Positions 10,550-17,845 of a DNA stretch of 64,000 bases are shown piece by piece; position 1 is the stretch's first letter, and each line of letters starts with the position of its first letter. The translations under genes were made by a program, and so were the position numbers. The notes below the pieces were generated by a model. The model saw nothing but the letters and a program-made list of their open reading frames with translations, ran no database searches and was not told the DNA's origin. The stretch is from Danxiaibacter flavus (GTDB lineage Bacteria > Bacteroidota > Bacteroidia > Chitinophagales > Chitinophagaceae), in contig NZ_JAULBC010000002.1 in NCBI RefSeq assembly GCF_041060425.1, positions 496,001 to 560,000 on the forward strand, read 5' to 3'.

Positions 10550-10557
10550 TATCTTTG
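10550..10557 (+). promoter_or_regulatory. Putative -7 promoter element of mtaB
   Basis: TATCTTTG fits the Bacteroidota -7 consensus TAnnTTTG and ends 7 bp before the mtaB ATG, implying a very short or absent leader. There is no clear -33 TTTG; that region is filled by the repeat array. Confidence 0.5.
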
Positions 10558-10564
10558 CCGACTT

Positions 10565-11839
10565 ATGGAAAAGAGGCGTTCAGTTGCATTTCATACATTA
10601 GGTTGTAAATTAAACTTTTCGGAGACTTCTACCCTTTCGCGCATGCTGGAGGAAGATGGTTTCGAAAAGAAAGAATTTGACGATCTGGCAGATGTATATG
10701 TGATCAACACCTGTTCCGTAACAGATAATGCGGATAAAGAATGCCGGCAGATAGTCAGACGCATTCAACGCAAATCCCCTGAAAGCCTGGTCGTTATAAC
10801 GGGTTGCTACGCGCAGCTTAAGCCTAAGGAAATTTCCGAAATTCCCGGTGTTGACCTGGTTTTGGGTGCTGCCGAAAAATTCAACATCACAAAGCATCTT
10901 AAGGAATTGTCAAAAGGCGATTCCACCAAAATAAGCAGTTGCGACATTGAAGAGATTACGGGTTTTAACGCGTCTTTTTCATTGAATGACCGTACCAGGA
11001 CTTTTCTGAAAGTTCAGGACGGTTGCGATTATAGCTGTTCCTTCTGCACCATTCCGATGGCCAGGGGGAAGAGCCGAAGCGATAGCATTGAAAATGCGGT
11101 TAAAAATGCTCAAAAGCTTGCCACGAGTGGTGTAAAGGAAATTGTACTAACTGGTGTTAACCTGGGTGACTTTGGCAAGGGACCAGATGGCAACAAAAAA
11201 CATGAAGAATCCTTCTTTGACCTTGTAAAGGAACTCGATAAAGTTGATGGCATCGAGCGCTATCGCATTTCGTCTATTGAGCCTAACTTGTTAACCAACG
11301 ATATCATTTCTTTTGTTGCGGAAAGCAGCAAATTCATGCCTCATTTTCATATTCCGTTACAAAGCGGCAGCAACAAAATTCTGGCGCTGATGAGAAGAAG
11401 ATACCAGCGCGAATTGTACGCGGAAAGAGTCGAGCTGATAAAAAAGCTTATGCCTCATTGTGGTATAGGCGTGGATGTTATTGTTGGTTTTCCGGGCGAA
11501 ACTGACGAAGATTTCAAGGATACTTTTGATTTTTTACATTCGCTTGAAGTTTCCTATCTCCATGTATTTACTTATTCTGAAAGGGCCAATACCAGAGCTT
11601 TAGATATTAAACCCGTTGTTCCTGTTAATGTAAGGCACGAGCGTAATAAACAACTGCGCAATCTCAGTTACATGAAGATGCAGTATTTTACCAACCAGCA
11701 CCTGGGACAAGAACGAAAGGTACTTTTTGAAGATCATAAGAAGAACAGTATGATGGAAGGTTATACAGACAACTACATAAGAATAAGCGCTCCTTATAAC
11801 GACGAATGGACCAATAAAGTAATGCCCTGGACCATTTAA
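10565..11839 (+). CDS. mtaB: tRNA t6A37 C2-methylthiotransferase MtaB
   Basis: Radical SAM enzyme that adds a methylthio group to t6A37 of ANN-decoding tRNAs, making ms2t6A. 424 aa: N-terminal methylthiotransferase domain with Cys14, Cys50 and Cys81 for the auxiliary 4Fe-4S cluster; radical SAM motif Cys154-x3-Cys158-x2-Cys161 (CDYSCSFC); and a C-terminal TRAM-like part. The GGxGVD...VGFPGETDEDF region is typical of the family. The protein ends at ...NKVMPWTI, about a dozen residues shorter than usual, with two further in-frame stops just after, so the TRAM domain may be slightly clipped. Choice of MtaB over MiaB rests on the overall motif pattern and length. Confidence 0.9.
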   Translation: MEKRRSVAFHTLGCKLNFSETSTLSRMLEEDGFEKKEFDDLADVYVINTCSVTDNADKECRQIVRRIQRKSPESLVVITGCYAQLKPKEISEIPGVDLVLGAAEKFNITKHLKELSKGDSTKISSCDIEEITGFNASFSLNDRTRTFLKVQDGCDYSCSFCTIPMARGKSRSDSIENAVKNAQKLATSGVKEIVLTGVNLGDFGKGPDGNKKHEESFFDLVKELDKVDGIERYRISSIEPNLLTNDIISFVAESSKFMPHFHIPLQSGSNKILALMRRRYQRELYAERVELIKKLMPHCGIGVDVIVGFPGETDEDFKDTFDFLHSLEVSYLHVFTYSERANTRALDIKPVVPVNVRHERNKQLRNLSYMKMQYFTNQHLGQERKVLFEDHKKNSMMEGYTDNYIRISAPYNDEWTNKVMPWTI

Positions 11840-11993
11840 AACTGATATTGTAACATTGCCTGCTGTTTTTTAAAATAGATAGTCGGCCATTATTAGGAAA
11901 AACATAACACACGTAACAATCTTCACTAAGTTTTGTATACGTATGTATATGAAATAATAAGCCGCCCCGCATCATTACATTAAACACGGATCA

Positions 11994-12284
11994 ATGAAAA
12001 AGTTTCAGGCTATAATACATTTCGAAATGGACGATGAGTTTATGACTTTCATTCCGCCGCATCGTACCTACATCAACTATCTTATCAATAAAAATATTAT
12101 AGAGAGTTATGCAGTAAGCATGGAATCTCAGACTATCTGGATAACTTTTACCGCAGACAACAAGACCGAGGTAGATCAGTATCTCACAAAATCGCCCCTC
12201 TATAAATACTGGACATATTCTATAGAAGAATTATATGTTTACGACAGCCAGTTATACAGACTTCCAACAGTACAGCTTAACTAA
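11994..12284 (+). CDS. Small conserved protein, possible YciI/muconolactone-isomerase-like fold
   Basis: 96 aa, starting MKKFQAIIHFEMDDEFM. The pattern strand - FIPPHRTYINYLINKNIIESYAVS - QTIWITF - helix - strand resembles a ferredoxin-like dimeric alpha-beta fold such as YCII or muconolactone isomerase-like proteins. No catalytic residue can be named. It stands between mtaB and another small acidic protein on the same strand, with 154 and 179 bp spacers. Function unknown. Confidence 0.65.
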   Translation: MKKFQAIIHFEMDDEFMTFIPPHRTYINYLINKNIIESYAVSMESQTIWITFTADNKTEVDQYLTKSPLYKYWTYSIEELYVYDSQLYRLPTVQLN

Positions 12285-12463
12285 TTGATAATCATAGTTA
12301 AAAATTCTTTACAATAATTTTCTTTGCCAGCTTTTGATGATTAAGGCAATAACCCTATTTTTGCTTTCTACCCATTTACTAATCCCATCACGGTATACTA
12401 ACCATCCAGTTTCAAAGCCTGCCCAAGTATGATTAATGAACGAAAAACTTAAGGAGTTTGAAT

Positions 12464-12730
12464 ATGTATTCGTATGCGCTTTTAGAACCGGAATGTTATT
12501 ACCTGGTACAGGAAAAGGACCAGGAGGCACTTACACTACTTCAGGTTAAGGTAATTGCGGACACCAGCATGTATATAATCAAATATGGGGAAACCATGCA
12601 AATGGAATGGAAAAAGAAATCCGATCCCATTTTTGATATTATCGAGCTATTGAGTGATGATGTTGCAAAGGCCTGGATGAAAGTGTATTACAGTAATGAA
12701 GATGCCTATTATGAAGAAGATGACGATTAA
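12464..12730 (+). CDS. Small acidic conserved hypothetical protein
   Basis: 88 aa from ATG 12464 (MYSYALLEPECYYLVQ). The start is supported by AAGGAG at 12451-12456, seven bases ahead; a TTG two codons upstream would overlap that site. The chain alternates strands (LTLLQVKVIADTSMYIIKYG) and a helix and ends in an acidic tail EEDDD. It is followed by a strong terminator. No family is recognised. Confidence 0.6.
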   Translation: MYSYALLEPECYYLVQEKDQEALTLLQVKVIADTSMYIIKYGETMQMEWKKKSDPIFDIIELLSDDVAKAWMKVYYSNEDAYYEEDDD

Positions 12731-12761
12731 ATACTTCTTTCTGGATAAGATCATTGTTTTA

Positions 12762-12797
12762 AGAAGGCCGGTCCCGCGTGACCGGCCTTCTCATTTT
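12762..12797 (+). terminator. Rho-independent terminator
   Basis: Twelve-bp perfect stem (AGAAGGCCGGTC at 12762-12773 with 12780-12791) and a 6-nt loop, then TCATTTTT. It closes the small-protein transcript 31 bp after its stop. Confidence 0.88.
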
Positions 12798-12872
12798 TAG
12801 CACCTGAAATCAGATATAATGCATTGATTTATCGTTGATCAAAATATAATTAATAAAAAAATCAATAAAATA

Positions 12873-12903
12873 TTTGGCGATATAAATTGCACGCCTATCT
12901 TTG
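12873..12903 (+). promoter_or_regulatory. Consensus promoter of first tRNA-Val
   Basis: TTTG at 12873-12876, a 19-bp spacer, and TATCTTTG at 12896-12903: an exact match to the Bacteroidota primary sigma consensus TTTG-n19-TAnnTTTG, 17 bp before the tRNA. Confidence 0.8.
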
Positions 12904-12920
12904 CACTCCCAAAACACAAA

Positions 12921-13095
12921 GGGAGCATAGNNNNNNNNNNNNNNNNNNNNNNNNNNNNNNNNNNNNNNNNNNNNNNNNNNNNNNNNNNNNNNNNNNNNNN
13001 NNNNNNNNNNNNNNNNNNNNNNNNNNNNNNCTCAGCTGGTTTAGAGCATCTGCCTTACAAGCAGAGGGTCCGCGGTTCGAACCCGTGTGCTCCCA
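12921..13095 (+). tRNA. tRNA-Val(TAC), interrupted by assembly gap
   Basis: The first ten bases GGGAGCATAG lie before the N run and the remainder, from CTCAGCTGG through the TAC anticodon loop CTTACAA to TGCTCCC-A, lies after it. Joined, the two halves equal the intact copy at 13243-13317. So the gap falls in what should be contiguous tRNA; true coordinates and copy number are uncertain. Confidence 0.75.
12931..13030. other. Assembly gap of 100 Ns
   Basis: Exactly 100 unknown bases, the usual placeholder for unknown length. The bases that flank it would join seamlessly as tRNA-Val sequence, as expected where a repeated tRNA unit collapsed in assembly. Confidence 0.95.
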
Positions 13096-13098
13096 CAC

Positions 13099-13130
13099 AA
13101 AAAGCCTCGCAATAATGCGGGGCTTTTTTT
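13099..13130 (+). terminator. Terminator after first tRNA-Val
   Basis: AAAAAGCCTCGCA pairs with TGCGGGGCTTTTT (one G-U) around ATAA, ending in seven T. The same terminator follows the second tRNA-Val. Confidence 0.88.
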
Positions 13131-13218
13131 ATTTAGCACCACGATCCGCTCTTTTCTAATTCTCACATTTTTCTCAAATTTTTCTTGCAAATATTTTTTT
13201 CTGTTTCAACCAGTCTCC

Positions 13219-13226
13219 TATATTTG
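13219..13226 (+). promoter_or_regulatory. -7 promoter element of second tRNA-Val
   Basis: TATATTTG matches TAnnTTTG, 16 bp before the tRNA; 19 bp further up is a T run (13196-13199 TTTT) instead of TTTG. Bases TTTGCACTCCCAAA are shared with the first copy's upstream region. Confidence 0.65.
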
Positions 13227-13242
13227 CACTCCCAAATAACAA

Positions 13243-13317
13243 GGGAGCATAGCTCAGCTGGTTTAGAGCATCTGCCTTACAAGCAGAGGGTCCGCGGTTC
13301 GAACCCGTGTGCTCCCA
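13243..13317 (+). tRNA. tRNA-Val(TAC)
   Basis: Cloverleaf: acceptor GGGAGCA/TGCTCCC, D arm GCTC/GAGC, anticodon stem TCTGC/GCAGA with loop CTTACAA (anticodon TAC), T arm CGCGG-TTCGAAC-CCGTG region, discriminator A. No CCA is encoded. It is followed by its own terminator. Confidence 0.95.
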
Positions 13318-13320
13318 CAC

Positions 13321-13351
13321 AAAAAGCCTCGCAATAATGCGGGGCTTTTTT
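13321..13351 (+). terminator. Terminator after second tRNA-Val
   Basis: Same hairpin as at 13099-13130 with a six-T tail. Confidence 0.85.
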
Positions 13352-13385
13352 ATTTGTCAGAACTGGCGGTCTCGATATTTCCCGC

Positions 13386-13498
13386 CATCTTACGGTCTTA
13401 CTGTCTTACATGTCTTATGGTCTTACTGTCTTACATGTCTTACGGTCTTACGGTCTTACTGTCTTACTGTCTTACGGTCTTACATGTCTTACGGTCTT
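13386..13498. repeat. TCTTAC word array overlapping the aldehyde dehydrogenase stop codon
   Basis: About thirteen words of form (A)TGTCTTAC, GGTCTTAC or CTGTCTTAC. Read on the minus strand the word is TAAGACNG. The dehydrogenase's TAA (13491-13489) is the first such word, so the array supplies the stop codon and the final Arg-Pro codons. Same family as 10427-10540. Confidence 0.9.
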
Positions 13499-14853
13499 GT
13501 AATCGTAATCGTCTTTGCATTTACAAACTCATGGATGCCCAGTTTTCCGAGTTCCCTCCCATATCCGGATTTTTTTATCCCACCAAAAGGCAGCCTTGCA
13601 TCTGATTTCACCATTGAATTAATAAATACTGCGCCGGCAGCAATTTGTTTGGCCAAAGCTGTTCCTTTTTCGATGTCTGTTGTCCAAATACTCGATCCCA
13701 GGCCAAAGCGGGAATTATTTGCCATCAACAGGGCTTCCTGCTCATCTTTTACCTTAATTATAGCGGCAAGAGGTCCAAAAGTTTCTTCGTTAAACGCGCG
13801 CATCTCCTGCTGAACTCCGGTTAGTATGGTTGCATCGAAATTACATCCGCTAAAATGCCCGCCAGTTGCAACAACTGCTCCCCTGCTAACCGATTCTTTC
13901 AACTGACCAGCCAATGTCTCCGCTAAATCAAGCCTGGCCATTGGCGCCAGGGTAACGCCCACCTGTAGCGGATTTCCCGGTTTCAATTGACCGATCAACA
14001 AATTCATTTCTTCAAAAAAGCTATCATAAACAGCCTCGGTTACTATAAATCTTTTGGCTGCAATACAGCTTTGACCAGCATTTTGCATCCTGCTTTGCAC
14101 CGCAACTTTCGCCGCTTGCTTTATGTCTGCATCTTCCAGCACAATAAAAGCATCCGAACCGCCTAATTCCAGCACCTGTTTCTTGATCAGCTTGCCGGCC
14201 AACGACGCAACTGAGCTTCCCGCTCTTTCACTTCCTGTAAGCGTCACAGCCTGAACAAGATCATCATCCAGCAGGTATTCAACCAACGGTGTATCGATAA
14301 TAACACTTTGAAAAACGCCCTCCATACCTACAGCTTCAATGAAAACTTTCTCTATAGCCAAAGCACAGCCACATACATTTGGCGCATGCTTTAAAAACGT
14401 AACGTTTCCTGCCATTAACGTAGGGGCCGCGTAACGGAACACTTGCCAGAAAGGGAAATTCCAGGGCATAATGGCCATCACTGCGCCGATCGGTTCATAA
14501 GAAATAAAGCTGGTTGTATACCCGGCATCCACATATTCATCTTTTAGAAAAGCCCCGGCATGCTCAGCAAAGTAATCACAGGTTACGGCACATTTTTCAA
14601 CTTCCGCTTTGGACTCTTCCAGCAACTTTCCCATTTCCATAGTAATTAATCCCGACAGGGAGTCTTTGTCACGTCTTAATATTTCCGCAGCGTTTTTCAA
14701 AGCACTGGCTCGAACTTCGAATGATTGTTGTGCCCAAAATGGAAATACTTTTTGTGCGATGATGAGCTTTTTGTCCAAATCACTTTTGTCCATCAACGGA
14801 TAGGTGCCGATAACAGCCCCATCATAAGGGAATATCGAATTAAAAGTCGCCAT
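13489..14853 (-). CDS. NAD(P)-dependent aldehyde dehydrogenase, succinate-semialdehyde dehydrogenase type
   Basis: 454 aa, oxidises an aldehyde to the acid in the cytoplasm. The fold motifs are in order: PWNFPFWQ (Asn132), Lys155 for cofactor, GSERAGSSVA (cofactor binding), LELGGSDAF (Glu229) and NAGQSCIAAKR (nucleophile Cys263). The short N-terminus, FNSIFPYDG, and GGIKKSGYGRELG near the C-terminus match the succinate-semialdehyde dehydrogenase group of Bacteroidota. Substrate is inferred from family likeness only; no GABA genes lie nearby. The gene's last codons and stop fall in a repeat array. Confidence 0.9.
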   Translation of the reverse strand: MATFNSIFPYDGAVIGTYPLMDKSDLDKKLIIAQKVFPFWAQQSFEVRASALKNAAEILRRDKDSLSGLITMEMGKLLEESKAEVEKCAVTCDYFAEHAGAFLKDEYVDAGYTTSFISYEPIGAVMAIMPWNFPFWQVFRYAAPTLMAGNVTFLKHAPNVCGCALAIEKVFIEAVGMEGVFQSVIIDTPLVEYLLDDDLVQAVTLTGSERAGSSVASLAGKLIKKQVLELGGSDAFIVLEDADIKQAAKVAVQSRMQNAGQSCIAAKRFIVTEAVYDSFFEEMNLLIGQLKPGNPLQVGVTLAPMARLDLAETLAGQLKESVSRGAVVATGGHFSGCNFDATILTGVQQEMRAFNEETFGPLAAIIKVKDEQEALLMANNSRFGLGSSIWTTDIEKGTALAKQIAAGAVFINSMVKSDARLPFGGIKKSGYGRELGKLGIHEFVNAKTITITRP

Positions 14854-14968
14854 AAAATATGCTTGACAGATGTTAACTGAAATGATCTACAGATAAATCT
14901 CCGTTAGATAATCCGTTAATATTACAAAAACTATGCTTGCAGTTTTAGTATTTTATTACTTTTACGGC

Positions 14969-15280
14969 ATGAATGTGAAGTTTGAATACGCTGTTTCGAA
15001 ACCTTTCGAAGAAGATCTGGTGGATGTACTGACCGAAGTAGAATCGCCATATAACCTGATTGTGTGGAATGATGAAGTAAACACTTTTGAATGGGTAATT
15101 GAAACTTTAATTGAAGTTTGCGGACATTCACAGGAGCAGGCCGAACAGTGTGCATATATTATTCACTTCCAGGGAAAATATGCTGTAAAAAAAGGCGATT
15201 TTGATACCCTTAAACCAATGAAAGAAGCCATTACTGAAAGAGGAATTGGCGCTACTATAGAGTCTACCGTAAGTATCTAA
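14969..15280 (+). CDS. clpS: ATP-dependent Clp protease adaptor ClpS
   Basis: 103 aa from ATG 14969 (MNVKFEYAVSKPFEED). The core YNLIVWNDEVNTFEWVIETL gives the N-degron pocket residues (Asn-Asp of the WNDEVN loop); later GHSQEQAEQCAYIIHFQGK and the final KEAITERGI helix complete the fold. ClpS binds proteins with N-terminal Phe, Leu, Trp or Tyr and hands them to ClpA/ClpC. The longer upstream frame is rejected because it lacks similarity. It lies 120 bp upstream of aat on the same strand, so substrate maker and adaptor are together. Confidence 0.93.
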   Translation: MNVKFEYAVSKPFEEDLVDVLTEVESPYNLIVWNDEVNTFEWVIETLIEVCGHSQEQAEQCAYIIHFQGKYAVKKGDFDTLKPMKEAITERGIGATIESTVSI

Positions 15281-15400
15281 AATTTCATATTTCACTAAAC
15301 AAATTCGTAAGTTGCTTTTCAGGGTAATTTTGCACAAAGCAGGTACTCTCCTAACTTCGCGCACAACAGATTAACTCCATTTTCAAATCGCAGCTTACTT

Positions 15401-16048
15401 ATGCCGTTGTACGCTTTGGATAATTCAATATGGTTTCCGCCGGTAACTGAAGCACTTGAGGACGGCTTGCTTGCGATGGGCGGCGATCTTTCAAAAGAAC
15501 GCATTATAGCAGCTTATAAAAAAGGCATTTTTCCCTGGTACGACGGGGAAATTCCGTTATGGTGGAGTCCCGATCCAAGATTTGTTCTTTATCCCGACGA
15601 ATTGAAAGTAAGTAAGAGCATGAAAGCTTTGCTCCGGAAAGAAGCCTTCCATTTCACTATTAATTCAGCCTTTGAAAATGTAATTCATCAATGCCGCATG
15701 GTTAAGCGAAAGGACCATGACGGATCATGGATAAATGATGACGTTGAACGCGCTTATTCATCACTTAACAAAGAGGGCATTGCATTAAGCGCTGAATCAT
15801 GGAACAATGATCAGCTTGTTGGCGGCCTGTATGGCATAAAACTCGGAAAGATCTTTTTTGGGGAAAGTATGTTCAGCCTGCAAAGCAACGCCAGCAAATT
15901 TGCATTTATAAAGCTTGTTCAACATCTGCAAAAAGAAGGCGTGAAGCTGATAGATTGCCAGGTATATACCGAACACCTGGAAAGTCTTGGAGCCAGAATG
16001 ATCAGCAGACAAACCTTTATTTCTACAGTTGAAAAAAACCTCGTTTAA
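15401..16048 (+). CDS. aat: Leucyl/phenylalanyl-tRNA-protein transferase
   Basis: Adds Leu or Phe from aminoacyl-tRNA to proteins with N-terminal Lys or Arg, creating N-degrons for ClpS. 215 aa with the family motifs FPPVTEAL, GLLAMGGDLS, AYKKGIFPWY, WWSPDPRFV, HDGSWI, GLYGIKLGKIFFGESMFS and IDCQVYTEHLESLGA. A TAATTTTG at 15325-15332 is a candidate -7 element. Length and motifs are complete. Confidence 0.95.
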   Translation: MPLYALDNSIWFPPVTEALEDGLLAMGGDLSKERIIAAYKKGIFPWYDGEIPLWWSPDPRFVLYPDELKVSKSMKALLRKEAFHFTINSAFENVIHQCRMVKRKDHDGSWINDDVERAYSSLNKEGIALSAESWNNDQLVGGLYGIKLGKIFFGESMFSLQSNASKFAFIKLVQHLQKEGVKLIDCQVYTEHLESLGARMISRQTFISTVEKNLV

Positions 16049-16181
16049 GGTTTTGACGCTACTTTTCAACAATTGGCATACACATTTTCTTTCGTCTATT
16101 CAATAACTGCTGTCAGGGTTTATTTTGCAGCAAAAATGGCTATCTTCATCACATTTTAACAAACCATTTTTTACTGTTCGT

Positions 16182-17759
16182 ATGGCACGTTTCCACGGTT
16201 TAATTGGAATTGCACTTATTTTAGGACTGGCTTTTCTTTTTTCGAACAATAAAAAAAAGATCAATGTAAGGCTTGTAATAAGCGGGATCTTTTTACAGAT
16301 ACTTATTGCCGTTCTTGTTTTCAAGGTTCAGCCTGTCTCCATTTTCTTCCAGAAACTGGGAAGAGGAATGCAGAAGATTGAGGGTTTTGCCAAACAAGGG
16401 GCAGGTTTTGTTTATGGCGGTGTTGTGGTAGATAATGTTGTTGGACAAAGCGATGCCAGCAAGATTGACAATGATTCACTCGCCACAACAGACGGAAAGG
16501 TTGAAGTAATATCTTCCATAGATCATATTCCGAAAGATTCAGTGCTAACAGCGTCTGGTAAAACGATTGGCGTATTAAGAATCAACGACCCCGAAAGCAA
16601 GATTAATGATTCGGTTACTACAATTCACGGACAAACAATAGCAGTTGCAGCATCAAATAACGGAGGAGATTCTGTCAAAACCAGGGACGGAAGATTCATC
16701 AGGTTAATCGAGCCAAATACTGCAAACCCGGTTTTCAGAAGCAGTTCCGGTGCGCCGCTTGAACATGCTGACTATGCGATAAAAGGTTTTGTATTTGCAT
16801 TTAGTGTTACGGCAACGATTATACTTGTTTGCGTGTTGGTTGCTATTTTTTATCACTTCGGAATTATGCAGCGCGTGGTAGCCCTGATTGCCCGCGCGAT
16901 GAATTTTGTGATGCGTGTAAGCGGAGCCGAAGCGTTGAGTAATGTTGCCAGTGCGTTCGTAGGACAAGTAGAAGCCCAGGTAATGATAAGACCGTATTTA
17001 AAAGGCATGACCAAAAGTGAGCTATTGGCAAGTATGAGCGGTAGCCTCGCGTGCATTGCCGGCGGCATCCTGATTGTATATGCCAATATGGGTGCAGCAG
17101 CAGGTATGGATCTCGCTCCCAGCCTGATTACCGCTAGCCTGATGGCCGCCCCCGGAGCATTGGTGATATCAAAAATCGTTATGCCAGAAACGGAAGAAAG
17201 CCAAACCATGGGCAGGGTTAAACTTGAAGTAAAAAGCAACTATACAAATGTGATTGATGCTATTTCACACGGTGCAGGAGATGGCTTTAAAATTGCAATG
17301 AATGTTATTGCCATGCTGATCGGCTTTATTGCATTGATTGCTTTTCTGGACTGGGGTTTGATGAAGATCGGCCATCTTTTTAATCCAAACTTTAATCTTA
17401 GTCTTGATTATATTTTTGGAAAGATCTTTTATCCGATGGCCTGGGCAATGGGGATCCCCCAACAGGATGTGGGACATGCAGCGACATTATTGGGACAAAA
17501 ACTCACCATAAATGAGTTTGTTGCTTTCAATAACCTTACGGGTAAGCACAATTTTATAGCGACTGAAAAAGGTCTGCGGATAATTACCATAGCCATCTGC
17601 GGTTTTGCTAATTTTAGTAGTGTAGGTATGCAGATCGGCGGAATTGGTGAACTGGCACCGGAAAGAAGAACCGATCTGGCCAAATTGGGTATTAAAGCAT
17701 TGATTTGCGGAACACTGGCATCTTATCTTTCGGCAACAATTGCCGGAATTTTGATGTAA
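16182..17759 (+). CDS. Concentrative nucleoside transporter (CNT/NupC family) with repeat-bearing loop
   Basis: 525 aa from ATG 16182 (MARFHGLIGIALILG). Two N-terminal helices are followed by a long soluble loop (about residues 83-200), then the CNT core: GxxxxSNVASAFVGQVEAQVMIRPYL, GSLACIAGGILIVYA, and the C-terminal GFANFSSVGMQIGGIG. It imports nucleosides with sodium or protons across the inner membrane. The loop contains four copies of a short motif of form DS(V/L)xTxxG(K/Q/R)xI at residues 98, 119, 143 and 163. That makes it over 100 residues longer than NupC. A TTG 19 codons upstream is in frame but gives no helix-compatible extension. Confidence 0.9.
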   Translation: MARFHGLIGIALILGLAFLFSNNKKKINVRLVISGIFLQILIAVLVFKVQPVSIFFQKLGRGMQKIEGFAKQGAGFVYGGVVVDNVVGQSDASKIDNDSLATTDGKVEVISSIDHIPKDSVLTASGKTIGVLRINDPESKINDSVTTIHGQTIAVAASNNGGDSVKTRDGRFIRLIEPNTANPVFRSSSGAPLEHADYAIKGFVFAFSVTATIILVCVLVAIFYHFGIMQRVVALIARAMNFVMRVSGAEALSNVASAFVGQVEAQVMIRPYLKGMTKSELLASMSGSLACIAGGILIVYANMGAAAGMDLAPSLITASLMAAPGALVISKIVMPETEESQTMGRVKLEVKSNYTNVIDAISHGAGDGFKIAMNVIAMLIGFIALIAFLDWGLMKIGHLFNPNFNLSLDYIFGKIFYPMAWAMGIPQQDVGHAATLLGQKLTINEFVAFNNLTGKHNFIATEKGLRIITIAICGFANFSSVGMQIGGIGELAPERRTDLAKLGIKALICGTLASYLSATIAGILM

Positions 17760-17845
17760 CAAAAGCAACATTTTTAATTAATTTGGCGTATTAAAGTATT
17801 GCGTCTTTCGTTATAAATATAAGAGTCACCATTAAACACATTACC

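Noticed and set aside
15797..16072. Minus-strand open frame over aat
   Set aside because: Lies fully opposite a well-supported gene with no start signal of its own.
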